64,000 nucleotides of DNA from assembly GCF_900182695.1 (NCBI RefSeq), contig NZ_FXTK01000011.1, positions 55,439 through 119,438 on the forward strand, in the 5' to 3' direction. This document shows positions 1 through 8,404 of this stretch, piece after piece (positions within the stretch are counted from its first letter, which is position 1; each line of letters begins with the position of its first letter). Below the pieces are notes generated by a model. The model made no database searches and was not told the DNA's origin. It saw only the letters and a program-made list of their open reading frames with translations. The translations under genes were made by a program, and so were the position numbers. This DNA comes from Paracoccus laeviglucosivorans. GTDB taxonomy: Bacteria; Pseudomonadota; Alphaproteobacteria; Rhodobacterales; Rhodobacteraceae.

Positions 1-1568
1 GTTTTCGCGTTGCCGACATTCCAGGTCATCAGACCGGTAGAGCCGTGAATGAATTTTCGGTCTTTAAGGCGGCGCGGCAGCGTGAGCACCGCCTGCTGCA
101 ATTTCCATCCCTGACCGATGCTGATGAGCCGGTCGTCGGCGTAGCCACGCGCCTCAAGCTCATCGAGAAGTTCAGCGATACCGTGGCTGTCTAGGGCGAT
201 TGCGGGGCTGTCGATCGGCAGCAGGCCCGCCGCTTCGAGCTGATCGATGCGATCGCAGGCGCCCGTAACATCGTCATTCACGTTCTCGCAGATGGTCAGA
301 TCACCATCCTTCTCGAAGTCGCGCAGGCGCGGCGCAATGTCCTGCCGTTGCTTCAAGACATCATCGAACGCCCAGCAATGTGCCCAATGGAGCCATTTCT
401 TGGTGATACGGTGCCGGCCAATGGCGGCAAGCGCGAAAAGATCGTCCAATCCCCCGCCATCTACACCGGCCACGCAAACCTCGGACTGGTCGATCAGATC
501 GTCGAAGGTGAACTTCCTGTCACCGCAGGCAATCCAGTAATTCGCACCCGGCCAGCGATTGGCATGCAGGCCCATGCCGATTTCGATATTGAGGTGCTGG
601 GAGGCCCAGCGGATTTCCTCCTCGATCCCCTTGCTGACCGCGCCCTGATAATCGGCGACCAGCCTGTCGAGCGTCACCGAACGCCCGAGGTTTGGGAGCA
701 CCATCGGCCAGACCTTCGGATCCCGCCATGCTTTGTCCTCGGAGCTCTGCATCTCCACGGGGAATTCGTAGAGGATCGGCAGCATCCGCACCCCGGCGGT
801 GATCGTCCCGTCGCGCACGCCACGCGCATATTGCAGCTCGGCCTTGAAAACCCCGGCGGGCGGGATCTCCGATTGCGTGGTGATGATGATCAGAAGGCTT
901 TCGTCATTGGTGATCATGCCGCCCCGAATCTGGCCGATCACACGCGCCGCATGGTTCATTTCGGCCATGAGATGCAGCTCGTCGATGATCGCGAATGCCG
1001 GGATCGAGCCGGTGACGACCTTCGGGTCGAAGCTTTTGATCTTCAGCTTTGCGTTCATCCGCACGCCGGTGTCTTCGTCCTTGTGCAGGTCGAGGATCGT
1101 CTTTTTGTGCTCGATCACCTTGAAGCGCTTGGTAAGGTATGGATCGGCAGCGATCATCCCGGCCGCCTGGGCGAAGCACTTTTCCGCCACCTCCTGCGTC
1201 GGACCGATGATGACGCCATCGATGTTCGGGCGCCGGTTCATCATCATGGCGACCAGCCCGAGCGCGGCAGCATTGGTCGTCTTCGAGTTCTTCTTCGGGA
1301 TCAGGTTCAGGATTTCACCCACAAACCGTTTGCCCGTTTTCGCATCCACCGAACCAAATGCGGCACGAACGATGTCCCGGATCCAGTCGCCGCCAGCCTC
1401 GGCCATCGTCGGCTGACCGGGAATGTCGGGCACTCGCAGCAGGTTGAACAGGTCCACCGCGGCATCGGCAAGGACATCATCCAGCGGCAGATCCGGGATG
1501 GGCGTCCTGCCCTGGCGCAATTTATCCGCCCAGTCAGGGCAGGAAAAAGACACGCCATCGAGCGGCAT
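1..1568 (-). CDS. Phage terminase large subunit, partial (3' end off the left edge)
   Basis: This is the ATPase-nuclease motor that packages phage DNA into proheads. Reading the minus strand from the ATG at 1568 gives 522 open codons up to the window edge. The N-terminal ATPase part shows a Walker A-like PKKNSKT (residues 91-97), a Walker B AFAIIDE (191-197) and a coupling motif ITT (229-231). The nuclease part begins with GVDGGGLDD (368-376). A late WNVGN (516-520) suggests only a few dozen residues are missing. The pattern fits the HK97/lambdoid Terminase_1 class. The start overlaps the stop of the small subunit by one base (TGATG), so the two are probably translationally coupled. No frameshift is seen, so the packaging gene looks intact over the visible part. 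Confidence 0.9.
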   Translation of the reverse strand, partial: MPLDGVSFSCPDWADKLRQGRTPIPDLPLDDVLADAAVDLFNLLRVPDIPGQPTMAEAGGDWIRDIVRAAFGSVDAKTGKRFVGEILNLIPKKNSKTTNAAALGLVAMMMNRRPNIDGVIIGPTQEVAEKCFAQAAGMIAADPYLTKRFKVIEHKKTILDLHKDEDTGVRMNAKLKIKSFDPKVVTGSIPAFAIIDELHLMAEMNHAARVIGQIRGGMITNDESLLIIITTQSEIPPAGVFKAELQYARGVRDGTITAGVRMLPILYEFPVEMQSSEDKAWRDPKVWPMVLPNLGRSVTLDRLVADYQGAVSKGIEEEIRWASQHLNIEIGMGLHANRWPGANYWIACGDRKFTFDDLIDQSEVCVAGVDGGGLDDLFALAAIGRHRITKKWLHWAHCWAFDDVLKQRQDIAPRLRDFEKDGDLTICENVNDDVTGACDRIDQLEAAGLLPIDSPAIALDSHGIAELLDELEARGYADDRLISIGQGWKLQQAVLTLPRRLKDRKFIHGSTGLMTWNVGNAK

Positions 1569-2059
1569 CAGTGACGGCTCTTCAGGCGGTTGAAGATATC
1601 GCCGTAGGTTTCAGGCACGTTCTGCGCTTCGAGTACCGCCTGTTCTTTCTTGCCGATCGGCGCGGCCGGTGCCGCGTCGCCGTCATCGCGGTCCTCGGCA
1701 TCCTTGCGATTGCGAGGCGCGACCGGCGCGGCGTCTTCGTATCGATCGAGCAATGCTTTGACCGATGGTACATGACCCTCGCGCGCACGGCGGTGCAAAA
1801 TGTCCAGCATCTCGCCGACCATGAACACGCGTCCGGAAGACAGCTCACGGGAAAAATACTTCCGCAAGGTCTTCGCATCGCAGCCGATATCTTCGGCAAT
1901 CATGTCATGCGTCCAGCCGTCAGCCGCGCGGCGGGCCACAAAGGCTTGATTTTCTTTGCTAACGCAGAACGATTTGCGACCACGGCGATCCCGGATCGGC
2001 AGCAGTGGCTGGCCGAACAGGTCGACCTCCTGCCCGCCATCGGAGTTTTCGTGATCCAC
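1568..2059 (-). CDS. Putative phage terminase small subunit
   Basis: Predicted DNA-recognition subunit of the packaging terminase, 163 residues from a GTG at 2059. A helix-turn-helix-like stretch (MIAEDIGCDAKTLRKYF) sits in the first half, followed by a helical middle and an Ala/Pro-rich charged linker, then a short C-terminal tail (DIFNRLKSRH) that could contact the large subunit. The assignment rests on position next to the large subunit, size and the HTH; I see no stronger family motif. An in-frame ATG at 2206 would add 49 residues (212 in all), but that extension is low-complexity and runs through dyads and phased repeats that look like a packaging site. The GTG has a GGAG about 11 bases upstream, so I prefer it. 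Confidence 0.7.
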   Translation of the reverse strand: MDHENSDGGQEVDLFGQPLLPIRDRRGRKSFCVSKENQAFVARRAADGWTHDMIAEDIGCDAKTLRKYFSRELSSGRVFMVGEMLDILHRRAREGHVPSVKALLDRYEDAAPVAPRNRKDAEDRDDGDAAPAAPIGKKEQAVLEAQNVPETYGDIFNRLKSRH

Positions 2060-2420
2060 AGGAAAAAAATCTCCAGCTGAGGGGGGCGCGGGTCTAGGCC
2101 AAACCGGCCCCCGGACTTTCGACCCACCCCCCCATTTCGGGGTCCGATGGGTCGATTTGCCCGGAAATCGGGCATTTTCGACCGATTTTCGTTGCATTTT
2201 CGCCACACCCGCGAAAACCCGATGCCGGATCGGTCCGATCCGCCGGATTTTCTAGGGCTGCGCGGTCGGACCGAGGCAGGCCGGTCACTTGCGCGACGGG
2301 GGCACCGCCCACGGGGTCGGGGCACCGCAGGACGGGCACCGCTACCCGGTCGCGGTGGTCCCACAATAGCTGCATGGCGGCAGTCGCAGAACCGGAGGGG
2401 ATGCACCGGGGCGCGGCGGC
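2060..2420. other. Non-coding stretch with dyads and phased repeats; candidate cos/packaging region
   Basis: About 360 bases between the HNH gene and the small terminase gene, with no convincing gene. It holds an 8-base inverted repeat TCGACCCA (2119-2126) / TGGGTCGA (2148-2155). Inside and beyond this is GCCCG-GAAAT-CGGGC (2159-2173). Three copies of ATTTTCG start at 2174, 2185 and 2196, exactly 11 bases apart, and an inverted CGAAAA lies at 2212-2217. In cos phages the order HNH - cos - small terminase - large terminase is common, and phased small-subunit binding sites flank cos. That this is the cos site is inference. Small open frames here (for example one at 2094-2375) lack Shine-Dalgarno sites and family features. 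Confidence 0.45.
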
Positions 2421-2777
2421 CTAACTCCGGGCGGCATGTCCCGCCCTTTCCTCACGCTGCTTGTCGCTGTTGTGGCAGGCGGCGCACATGCACTGCAGGT
2501 TCTTCGGATCAAAGAACAGGGCACGGTCACCACGATGCGGCTCGATATGGTCAGCCACCAAGTCGGGGCTGCGATGAATGCGACCGCACCGGACGCAGGT
2601 GAACAGCGCCGCCGAGATGCAATCCCAGCGCAGGCGCTGCCATTCAGCCGTCTTATACCACTTGCGCCATGCCACCAGTTGGTCACGCCGCTTGAGGCGA
2701 TCCGGACCAGCACCGATGGACTTGACGCGTGACGACATCGACCCGACACGCGGGGCGAGCTGCTTGAGCCGGGCCAT
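2421..2777 (-). CDS. HNH endonuclease (phage)
   Basis: A 118-residue HNH nuclease. The core shows paired zinc-type cysteines C61/C64 and C98/C101, a DHIEPH block (D76-H77, H81), N93, and the closing CHN (101-103). Together these make the beta-beta-alpha metal finger that cuts DNA. In cos-type phages such a nuclease is encoded beside the terminase genes and helps the terminase complex cut concatemers at cos; that role here is inferred from position. It is transcribed in the same direction as the terminase genes, about 360 bases upstream of them. The N-terminus is basic, as expected for DNA binding. The family assignment is firm; the packaging role is likely. Confidence 0.85.
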   Translation of the reverse strand: MARLKQLAPRVGSMSSRVKSIGAGPDRLKRRDQLVAWRKWYKTAEWQRLRWDCISAALFTCVRCGRIHRSPDLVADHIEPHRGDRALFFDPKNLQCMCAACHNSDKQREERAGHAARS

Positions 2778-2961
2778 GCTGATCCTTTCGGAATGGTCGA
2801 GCGCGGATCGCGGCTAACACTCCGCAAGGTCGCCGGGGTGAAGCGCGCACTTTCCCGACCGTGCTTAACCTTCCGCGCTCGGGATGATGCAGCAGCCTTC
2901 AAGCGAAGACCTCCCGGGCAAAGCCCTAAAAACTGCACCAACCGAAGCCCGGAAATGACAA

Positions 2962-2989
2962 TGCCCGCTAGGGATGATCCCGGCGGGCA
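2962..2989 (-). terminator. Possible hairpin terminator upstream of the HNH gene
   Basis: TGCCCGC (2962-2968) pairs with GCGGGCA (2983-2989), with a nested GGGAT/ATCCC inside. It lies in the 272-base gap (2778-3049) between the unknown gene at 3050 and the HNH gene. There is no clear run of T after it on the minus strand (TTGTCATTT), so it may be a weak terminator or a processing site. Nothing else recognisable is in this gap. Confidence 0.4.
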
Positions 2990-3049
2990 CATTTCGCGAT
3001 AATAGTGAATTCTGTCTCACAGAGTGACGTAAGGCGTCAATACCTTTTC

Positions 3050-3808
3050 TTAAGCCCGATACCCGATCATGCGGTCCAGTGCCCCGCAGAGCGCCTCTGT
3101 GACGCCTCTGTGGGTCCGGGCATTCTTCATCCAGCCGTGTGCCTTCAAAACATCTTCCAGAGAGCGGCCCTGTAAACAGACCATATCAACCAGCGTTCGA
3201 TCGAGGATCGGGCCACGATGAGCATCGCCACGTTCCGAAGGCCGCACCCGACGCACTGCCATGGCGATCCCGGTTCCAATTCTTTTGCGCATGCCAGCAA
3301 CCTCATCCGACAGCTGCAAACGGCGATCCATCCAGTTCCCGCCGTCGCCGCCGCCGAATGATGCTTCCAACTTCGACAACTTGACGCCATCCGATGCAAG
3401 GAACTCGACCAGCGCAGCATAACGCCGCCCCATGGCGATCTGGCCGGGCGTCAGCGGCCACGGCTGCTTGCGGCGCTGCGCCGAGTTGATCATGCGATCA
3501 AACACGTCAGCCGCCCGGATCGCCGATCGACCGCCCGCGCCCCGATGGACCGCCTCAAACCCATCGGTTCCGACCGGGGTGATCTCGATGCTGCGATGAA
3601 TGGCAAATCCGCCTCGGGCGGGTGCAGGCCGGATACGGAAGCCGCATTCCTCGGGGATGGCGCTGGCGGCAAGGATTTCGGCGAGCCGTTCCGTTTCAGC
3701 AGCGAACCGCTCCGCACGGTCACTTTCCACCGCAACCCCACGACGATCGACATACAGCACGCTGTTCTGCCCTTCTGATGCCTGCATTTTGTGGCCTTTC
3801 TTTGTCAT
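3050..3808 (-). CDS. Phage protein of unknown function, DUF6456-like C-terminal half
   Basis: A 252-residue soluble protein; no signal peptide or membrane segment. I do not recognise a defined function. The C-terminal half (from about residue 115, WPLTPGQIAMGRRYAAL, to GALDRMIGYR) resembles in pattern the all-helical DUF6456 domain of alphaproteobacteria: a start rule of the type LTP-Q, a hydroxylated 'dr' region, then a final helix pair ending in LDRM. In these phages such proteins sit between the replication genes and the late genes, so a late-gene regulator is one possibility, but that is guesswork. It lies alone between the repeat-rich candidate origin and the HNH/terminase genes. The ATG at 3808 follows AGGT; an ATG at 3787 is an alternative. 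Confidence 0.6.
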   Translation of the reverse strand: MTKKGHKMQASEGQNSVLYVDRRGVAVESDRAERFAAETERLAEILAASAIPEECGFRIRPAPARGGFAIHRSIEITPVGTDGFEAVHRGAGGRSAIRAADVFDRMINSAQRRKQPWPLTPGQIAMGRRYAALVEFLASDGVKLSKLEASFGGGDGGNWMDRRLQLSDEVAGMRKRIGTGIAMAVRRVRPSERGDAHRGPILDRTLVDMVCLQGRSLEDVLKAHGWMKNARTHRGVTEALCGALDRMIGYRA

Positions 3809-4244
3809 GGCACTACCTATTGTGGTGGCTAAAATTGAAATGGGCTTGACGGGCTTGAGAATTGAGAAAAGGGCCCGAGAAATGCAGGGAAAATTCCCAA
3901 CATCGTTTGTTAATTATCAATAGCTTAGGACTTTTTTTTGGGCCTGACGGGCTTGAAGGGCTTGAGATTTTACCCTTTGCGTAAGAGGGATTTCCCCCTA
4001 ACCCCCCGGAAAGACGCGCGCGGGTACATGCAGCTTTTTCAAGCCCGTCGCGCCCGTCGCGCCCAAAATCATGGCCTAAGCATCTGAAATCACACAGAGC
4101 GCACCCCCTGACCCCTGATAAATCTCAAGCCCACACTCGCCGCATCTCGGACCCGTCGCGCCCAACACCGAAGCCAAGCCCCAGAAATGCGCGACGGGCC
4201 CGCAGGCCCGCCAATCGGTAGATGATGATGAGAGGGGTGCGGGG
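3809..4244. repeat. Iteron-like 9-base repeats around an AT-rich island; candidate phage origin
   Basis: A 436-base gap with no convincing gene. A 9-base unit of the form GGGC(T/C/G)(T/C)GA(C/A/G) recurs in tandem: two copies at 3842-3859, three at 3940-3966, and three in inverse orientation at 4039-4064. Single inverse copies lie near 4124-4132 and 4155-4163. Between the first two clusters is an AT-rich stretch (about 3898-3939, including TTAATTATCAATAGCTTA and eight T). A palindrome GGGAA-AA-TTCCC (3887-3898) has the same arms as the repressor-type palindromes near 9259 and 9822. Clustered iterons plus AT-rich DNA immediately downstream of a helicase-primase operon suggest an origin of replication; this is inference. 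Confidence 0.5.
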
Positions 4245-6101
4245 TCATCTCGGCCACCCCGACGACGACTGTGCTGCAGAGGCCTCAGCCGCACGCATCC
4301 GCGCCCCGAGTTCCTCGGAAAGGCGAATGCCGCGATAACCGGTCACACCGGATTTCCCAGGCGCAAAGGTCTTCTGCGTGTCGGGGTGTCGCCATATGTC
4401 CGCCTTTGCCTTCAGGCGCAGGGAGACTGTGCGCGGGCTCCATCGCGTTTCGCCCCGCTCTTCGATCCAGAAGTTAAAGGCGTCCATCAGCTCGCGGGCG
4501 GTCATGAAGTCCCGCTCGAACCCGGTAACGACCGTGGCATCGGCAAGAAACGTCCCGATCGGGTCACTGTCCTTGCGATAGCCTTCTGTTGCGGCCATGA
4601 CCTCTTCGGGTTCGCGTAAGCCGCCCTCGAGGTAATCCAGCAGTCCAGCGACCAGCCAGTTCAGGATCCCCGACCGTTCGGCCCACAGGATGTCATCCAA
4701 TTCCTTTTTTGGGATCCGATTTTTCTCGGCAATCTGGACGGGGAAGGTGACCAACATGAGCCTGCGCCAGATCCCGTCATCGCCGCCCCGAATGTCGGGC
4801 AGATGGTTGCCCGAGATCGTGAGCTTAAAGATCGGCTGGAAGGTGATCATGTCTGTGTACAGCGCCCGTACCATCATTGGCTCGCCGCCGGTCAGGGCTT
4901 TGACCAAGCCTTCCTGCAGGCGCTCGCCCTCTTCTGGTTCCGATGTGCGGACCATCCGCGCGCCGATCAGCGGGATCAGGTCTGGCTGCGAATCCGATCC
5001 GCTTTTCTTGTTCTTGCCGGTCAAGCTCTCGATTTTTGCCGTTGCGGCGTAATCGCCCATCATCCGGGCCATCAGATCCACCAGGACGGATTTACCGTTC
5101 GCACCGCCGCCGTGGAAAAAGGCGAGCTTCTGGATATCGAGCCCTGACATCGAGAGGCCGAACCAGCGCTGCAGGAACCGGCGCATCTCGATATTGGGCT
5201 GGATCTGCTGCAGGAAGGCATCGAAGCGCGGGCATTCCGCTTTAGGATCATATTCGACGGGCATCACCTTGGTCAGCAGCTGCTGCCGATCGTGCGGCAC
5301 CAACTCGACCTCCGCCATGGGCGACATGCCCTCTTTCGGATCACCTGCGATGCGGGAGAAGCGCAAGACGCCGGACAAGGTGTTTACGTCGAGGTCACCG
5401 CGATCCATGTCATCGACCGCGTGGGCCAGCATCACCCGGGCCTCGTTGATCATGTTCGACATCGGGCCGCTGTTGCCCGCATTCTTGGCATGCGTCATGC
5501 GACGGCCGATCAGGCTCTTATGGGTCTTCAGCGCGCCATCGATCGTCCGAAGGCGACTGCCGATCTCATTGAGTTCCGTGATCAGTTCCTCATTGCCGGC
5601 GTAATCGGGCGTGGCCTCGATCTCGATCCGCCGCGTCCGCAGCTTTCGCTCCTCGATCAGCAGCTGTCGATCGCGCTTGGACGGCTGCAGCCAATCGACC
5701 TCTTTCTCAATCAGATCCGTCATGCCATGGGCGCGGCCCCGAATGAGCGGCGAACAGTCCCGGCTGATTTCTGGATCCCGCTTCCAGCGGGTGCCGTCCC
5801 AGACGAACCAGCCCACCTGAGATACGAACAGGATGTTTTCGCCAAAATGGATGCGGAAGCGATGGCCGTTGCCGATATCGTTGAGCGGCTGTCGCGAGGC
5901 GATCGAAACCGGAGGCTCGGGCTCGTCCGATTGTGTCCCGTCTTCGGGAGGGGGCGGCGGGGGAGTGTAATCGTCGGGGTAGTTGTCGCCCGCTGCGTCG
6001 TCGCTGGGTGCTTCCATCCCATCCGGCAGATCAACATCCTCGGCGGCCTGCATGACGGCGCGAACCTTGCCGATGCTGTCGTCGTCGCTATCGCCAGTCA
6101 T
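4245..6101 (-). CDS. Phage replication helicase (D5/P4-type, superfamily 3)
   Basis: A 618-residue replication protein. The N-terminus is acidic with a run of prolines (about 47-52) and looks disordered. A D5-type N-terminal domain follows, then a superfamily 3 helicase core with Walker A GGGANGKS at 331-338 and an SF3 motif C-like segment LTISGNHLPDI (about 431-441). The family unwinds DNA at phage and plasmid origins, 5'-to-3' or 3'-to-5' depending on the member. The zinc finger/Toprim primase that usually goes with it is the separate gene upstream (6324-7478). Its start overlaps the preceding small gene by four bases (ATGA), so they form one operon. The candidate iteron origin lies directly downstream. 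Length and motifs are complete. Confidence 0.9.
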   Translation of the reverse strand: MTGDSDDDSIGKVRAVMQAAEDVDLPDGMEAPSDDAAGDNYPDDYTPPPPPPEDGTQSDEPEPPVSIASRQPLNDIGNGHRFRIHFGENILFVSQVGWFVWDGTRWKRDPEISRDCSPLIRGRAHGMTDLIEKEVDWLQPSKRDRQLLIEERKLRTRRIEIEATPDYAGNEELITELNEIGSRLRTIDGALKTHKSLIGRRMTHAKNAGNSGPMSNMINEARVMLAHAVDDMDRGDLDVNTLSGVLRFSRIAGDPKEGMSPMAEVELVPHDRQQLLTKVMPVEYDPKAECPRFDAFLQQIQPNIEMRRFLQRWFGLSMSGLDIQKLAFFHGGGANGKSVLVDLMARMMGDYAATAKIESLTGKNKKSGSDSQPDLIPLIGARMVRTSEPEEGERLQEGLVKALTGGEPMMVRALYTDMITFQPIFKLTISGNHLPDIRGGDDGIWRRLMLVTFPVQIAEKNRIPKKELDDILWAERSGILNWLVAGLLDYLEGGLREPEEVMAATEGYRKDSDPIGTFLADATVVTGFERDFMTARELMDAFNFWIEERGETRWSPRTVSLRLKAKADIWRHPDTQKTFAPGKSGVTGYRGIRLSEELGARMRAAEASAAQSSSGWPR

Positions 6102-6337
6102 TGCAACCGGCCTTCCAGACGCATCGCATTCGTCAAAAACAAGTGCGCTTCGTCCAAGCGATCAATAATATCGCCTAGCGAAAGCCCGCATGGAATCGAC
6201 AGCGAACAGGCCATCCGCAGGAGCGCAATTATCTGCCCTTCAATCTCGGCATCGGTCTCGGCCGGCGGAAGATTATTGAAGATGGCAAGCACTGTCGCGT
6301 GCATTGCCGCAGCAGTTTCAGGATCAGGGTTGGGCAT
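6098..6337 (-). CDS. Small phage protein of unknown function
   Basis: 79 residues, acidic, mostly helical, with no motif I recognise. It sits between the primase and helicase genes: its start lies inside the last codons of the primase gene (14-base overlap), and its stop overlaps the helicase start by four bases. Such tight coupling suggests it is made with the two replication proteins and may be an accessory factor. A TTG one codon upstream (6340) is an alternative start; I chose the ATG. Confidence 0.7.
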   Translation of the reverse strand: MPNPDPETAAAMHATVLAIFNNLPPAETDAEIEGQIIALLRMACSLSIPCGLSLGDIIDRLDEAHLFLTNAMRLEGRLQ

Positions 6338-7478
6338 CAAAATAAGTCTTTCCCATCAGAATATCGTTCAAGTCCCTGCCCTCCCCGGCATGGACGATCG
6401 ACCCGCGTAATCCGGGCCGTTTCAGCATCGCGCGGCGCAAACCTGTTTCTAGTCGCGCGCGGGTCAGCTTCGGGTCGCTGTCCCCGTCCTGGACGAAGAT
6501 CAGCCGGCGCACCCATGGCGGGGGCAGCCAAGCTTCGGAATCGTCCATGTCGGGCAGGCCGGCATATTTCAGGCCGGGGCCCCGTTGCGCGCGTCCGGCC
6601 ATGTTCCCCAAATCGACGCCGCACCAGTGGGCAGAAGCCCCCGGAACAGTCTCCGCGATCAGGGCGGAAAGGGTCGTCTCGACCCCCTCGGCCATGATCA
6701 TGGTGTCGCAGTCCTTCGGCGTGGCGAACCTGATTGCCCCGCCCTTCTTTGAACCCAGCACCTTCTTGGCCGGCAGCGTCTCACCCTCCCTGCGCGGATC
6801 CGGCAGGATCAGCTTGCCCTTGGGCTGGGATAGGTCGAGCCATGTCCGATGCACCGCTGTCACGCGGTATGCCGCATCGACGACAGCGCAAACCATCGCG
6901 GGCCCGGTATGGATCGTGCGCCATTTCCCCGCTTCGCCCTCGACCGGGATGGTGTAGCGAGCCTGCGGATCGAAGCGGATGACCTGCGGCAAGGTCGGGT
7001 AAAGCATTGGATCAATGCCGCGCAGCGTCAGATAATCCCGAACCGGCGTTCCCTCTGCAGGCTGGGCCTTGAACCAGATGTCCCGCGCGCCGGAGATCGA
7101 GCTTTCGCGCATCTTCTGCGCCTTGGCGTCCTGCCGCCGGCGGTTTTCCTCAGCCTTGCGCCGGCGTTCCTGCCGCTCTGCATCCGAGATGCCTTGCGCA
7201 GGACCGCACAGCCATTCCAGCGCAGCGCGGAAATCCATGCCCATGACATGCTGGACCAGCGCAATCTGGTCGCCTTTCGCCTGCGGGCCGCATTCTTTCC
7301 GACATTGGAACATGCCTGACTGCAGGTTGATGCCAAAACGATCGCGGCCACCGCATTGCGGGCACGGCCCGACCAGCTCACCGCCGGTCCGCACCAGATT
7401 GGATAGCTCGAGCCGCGCAACGACATCGGCGATCGGCATCGCCTTGGCCTCCTCGATGCGGTGGTCATCGGGCTTCAT
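6324..7478 (-). CDS. Phage DNA primase (CHC2-like zinc finger plus Toprim)
   Basis: A 384-residue primase that would make RNA primers for phage DNA synthesis. The N-terminal zinc finger has C39, C42, C59 and C63, a four-cysteine variant of the C-C-H-C DnaG finger. An Arg/Lys/Gln-rich helical linker follows (about 95-125). The C-terminal half is a Toprim domain with the catalytic glutamate in IMAEGVET and acidic residues in VQDGDSD. The ATG at 7478 overlaps the stop of the upstream gene (ATGA) and is preferred over an in-frame start at 7526 that would lie deep inside that gene. It is co-transcribed with the SF3 helicase, giving a two-gene replicase instead of one fused polypeptide. Confidence 0.88.
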   Translation of the reverse strand: MKPDDHRIEEAKAMPIADVVARLELSNLVRTGGELVGPCPQCGGRDRFGINLQSGMFQCRKECGPQAKGDQIALVQHVMGMDFRAALEWLCGPAQGISDAERQERRRKAEENRRRQDAKAQKMRESSISGARDIWFKAQPAEGTPVRDYLTLRGIDPMLYPTLPQVIRFDPQARYTIPVEGEAGKWRTIHTGPAMVCAVVDAAYRVTAVHRTWLDLSQPKGKLILPDPRREGETLPAKKVLGSKKGGAIRFATPKDCDTMIMAEGVETTLSALIAETVPGASAHWCGVDLGNMAGRAQRGPGLKYAGLPDMDDSEAWLPPPWVRRLIFVQDGDSDPKLTRARLETGLRRAMLKRPGLRGSIVHAGEGRDLNDILMGKTYFDAQP

Positions 7479-7771
7479 AGCACCGTCCAAACAACGATGG
7501 CCGCGAGCAGGATGGCCGAGGCACACGCCAGAAGCGCCTTGCGTTCCCGGCGATCGGCCTCTTCCATTTCCTCCAGCCGAATGGCGAAATCGATCGTCTG
7601 GGCAACGCTGTTGCGACGGCGCGCACAGTTCTGCGACGTGGCCAGGACCGAGGACAGGTCGTTTGCGTTCACGCCCGTGCTTTTCGCCAGCAGCTCGATG
7701 CCGCGCAGCTCGCCCCGCGAAAACACCGGCGGAGAAACCTGCATTGCGGGTGTCAGAACCAGACGCGTCAT
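7475..7771 (-). CDS. Small phage membrane protein of unknown function
   Basis: 98 residues from the ATG at 7771, which overlaps the stop of the upstream gene (ATGA) and follows a purine-rich GGGCGGGG. The N-terminal two thirds are soluble and helical with a charged EEMEEADRRERK stretch. The last 20 residues form one hydrophobic segment, so it is probably a tail-anchored membrane protein. It sits in the early replication operon. I do not recognise the family. Confidence 0.65.
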   Translation of the reverse strand: MTRLVLTPAMQVSPPVFSRGELRGIELLAKSTGVNANDLSSVLATSQNCARRRNSVAQTIDFAIRLEEMEEADRRERKALLACASAILLAAIVVWTVL

Positions 7772-8082
7772 GGCCCCGCCCTCAGCGCTTCGCAGCCGTC
7801 TGCAAGCCTGCGGGCATCCCACGCATTCATCACCTGGGCGGCGCGGTGATGCAGCCCGCCGTAATATCCCGGCTCGATCGGCGCGAACGTCGCAAACTTC
7901 TCGGCGATCTCTATGATTGGGCGCAGCCGCGGGGCATCGCGCGATACGCGCGGCAAGGCGGCACGCAGCGCATCGATCTGCATTGGCACGTTGGCGCGAT
8001 CGACCAGCGGCGGGCGAGACAGCAGCGCCATCGCATGCAGCATGACGTGATCTGCGGTGGAAAGCTTTTGCCCCTCAGCCAT
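7768..8082 (-). CDS. Small phage protein of unknown function
   Basis: 104 residues from the ATG at 8082 (MAEGQKLSTADH...), whose first codons overlap the end of the upstream gene; an in-frame start at 8133 is less likely. No signal peptide or membrane segment; the middle is helical (RPIIEIAEKFATFAP). It is coupled at both ends to neighbours in the early minus-strand operon. No family recognised. Confidence 0.62.
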   Translation of the reverse strand: MAEGQKLSTADHVMLHAMALLSRPPLVDRANVPMQIDALRAALPRVSRDAPRLRPIIEIAEKFATFAPIEPGYYGGLHHRAAQVMNAWDARRLADGCEALRAGP

Positions 8083-8404
8083 CGAGATCCGCCCTGCGTC
8101 TCTGGCCGGTCCAGGTGCTGCGTTCGACGGCATGAATCAGACGGTATCCGGCCTCACTCAAATCTTCTTGACGGTGCCGCGCGCAGGGAAACGCAGAGAT
8201 GAACCGGTCCATTTCATGGGTCAGGTCGCTGCCGGCGCCAAAGGTCCGGTAGATCTCGCCGCCCACCCGATCGACAGCCGATCGGTCAAGGATGCCGGAC
8301 AGCGCGCTATAGCCGATGGCCAGCATGGCGAAACGCGCGCGCACCGATGGATCACCAGAAACCGGCATGACCGGCGTCTCGCGGTATTCGATCTGAACAT
8401 TCAT
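8075..8404 (-). CDS. Small phage protein of unknown function
   Basis: 109 residues from the ATG at 8404, which has AGGA eight bases upstream. The frame stays open to 8662, but the extra 86 residues have the odd composition of a shadow frame and cross three inverted repeats, so I take the shorter start. Central helices (RFAMLAIGYSALSGILD) and a basic C-terminus are visible. No domain is recognised. Its leader carries a strong hairpin that may control this and downstream replication genes. Confidence 0.68.
   Translation of the reverse strand: MNVQIEYRETPVMPVSGDPSVRARFAMLAIGYSALSGILDRSAVDRVGGEIYRTFGAGSDLTHEMDRFISAFPCARHRQEDLSEAGYRLIHAVERSTWTGQRRRADLDG

Noticed and set aside
348..1574. Long plus-strand open frame of 408 codons
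   Set aside because: It mirrors the terminase large subunit, which has ATPase and nuclease motifs on the other strand; the composition (many His, Arg, Asp) is that of a shadow frame.
2342..2992. 216-codon minus-strand frame over the HNH gene
   Set aside because: It overlaps the well-supported HNH gene in another frame and has no motif or ribosome site.
4076..4294. 72-codon minus-strand frame after the helicase gene, with a C-x2-C
   Set aside because: It crosses the 9-base repeats, overlaps the helicase 3' end and has no Shine-Dalgarno; more likely non-coding repeat DNA.
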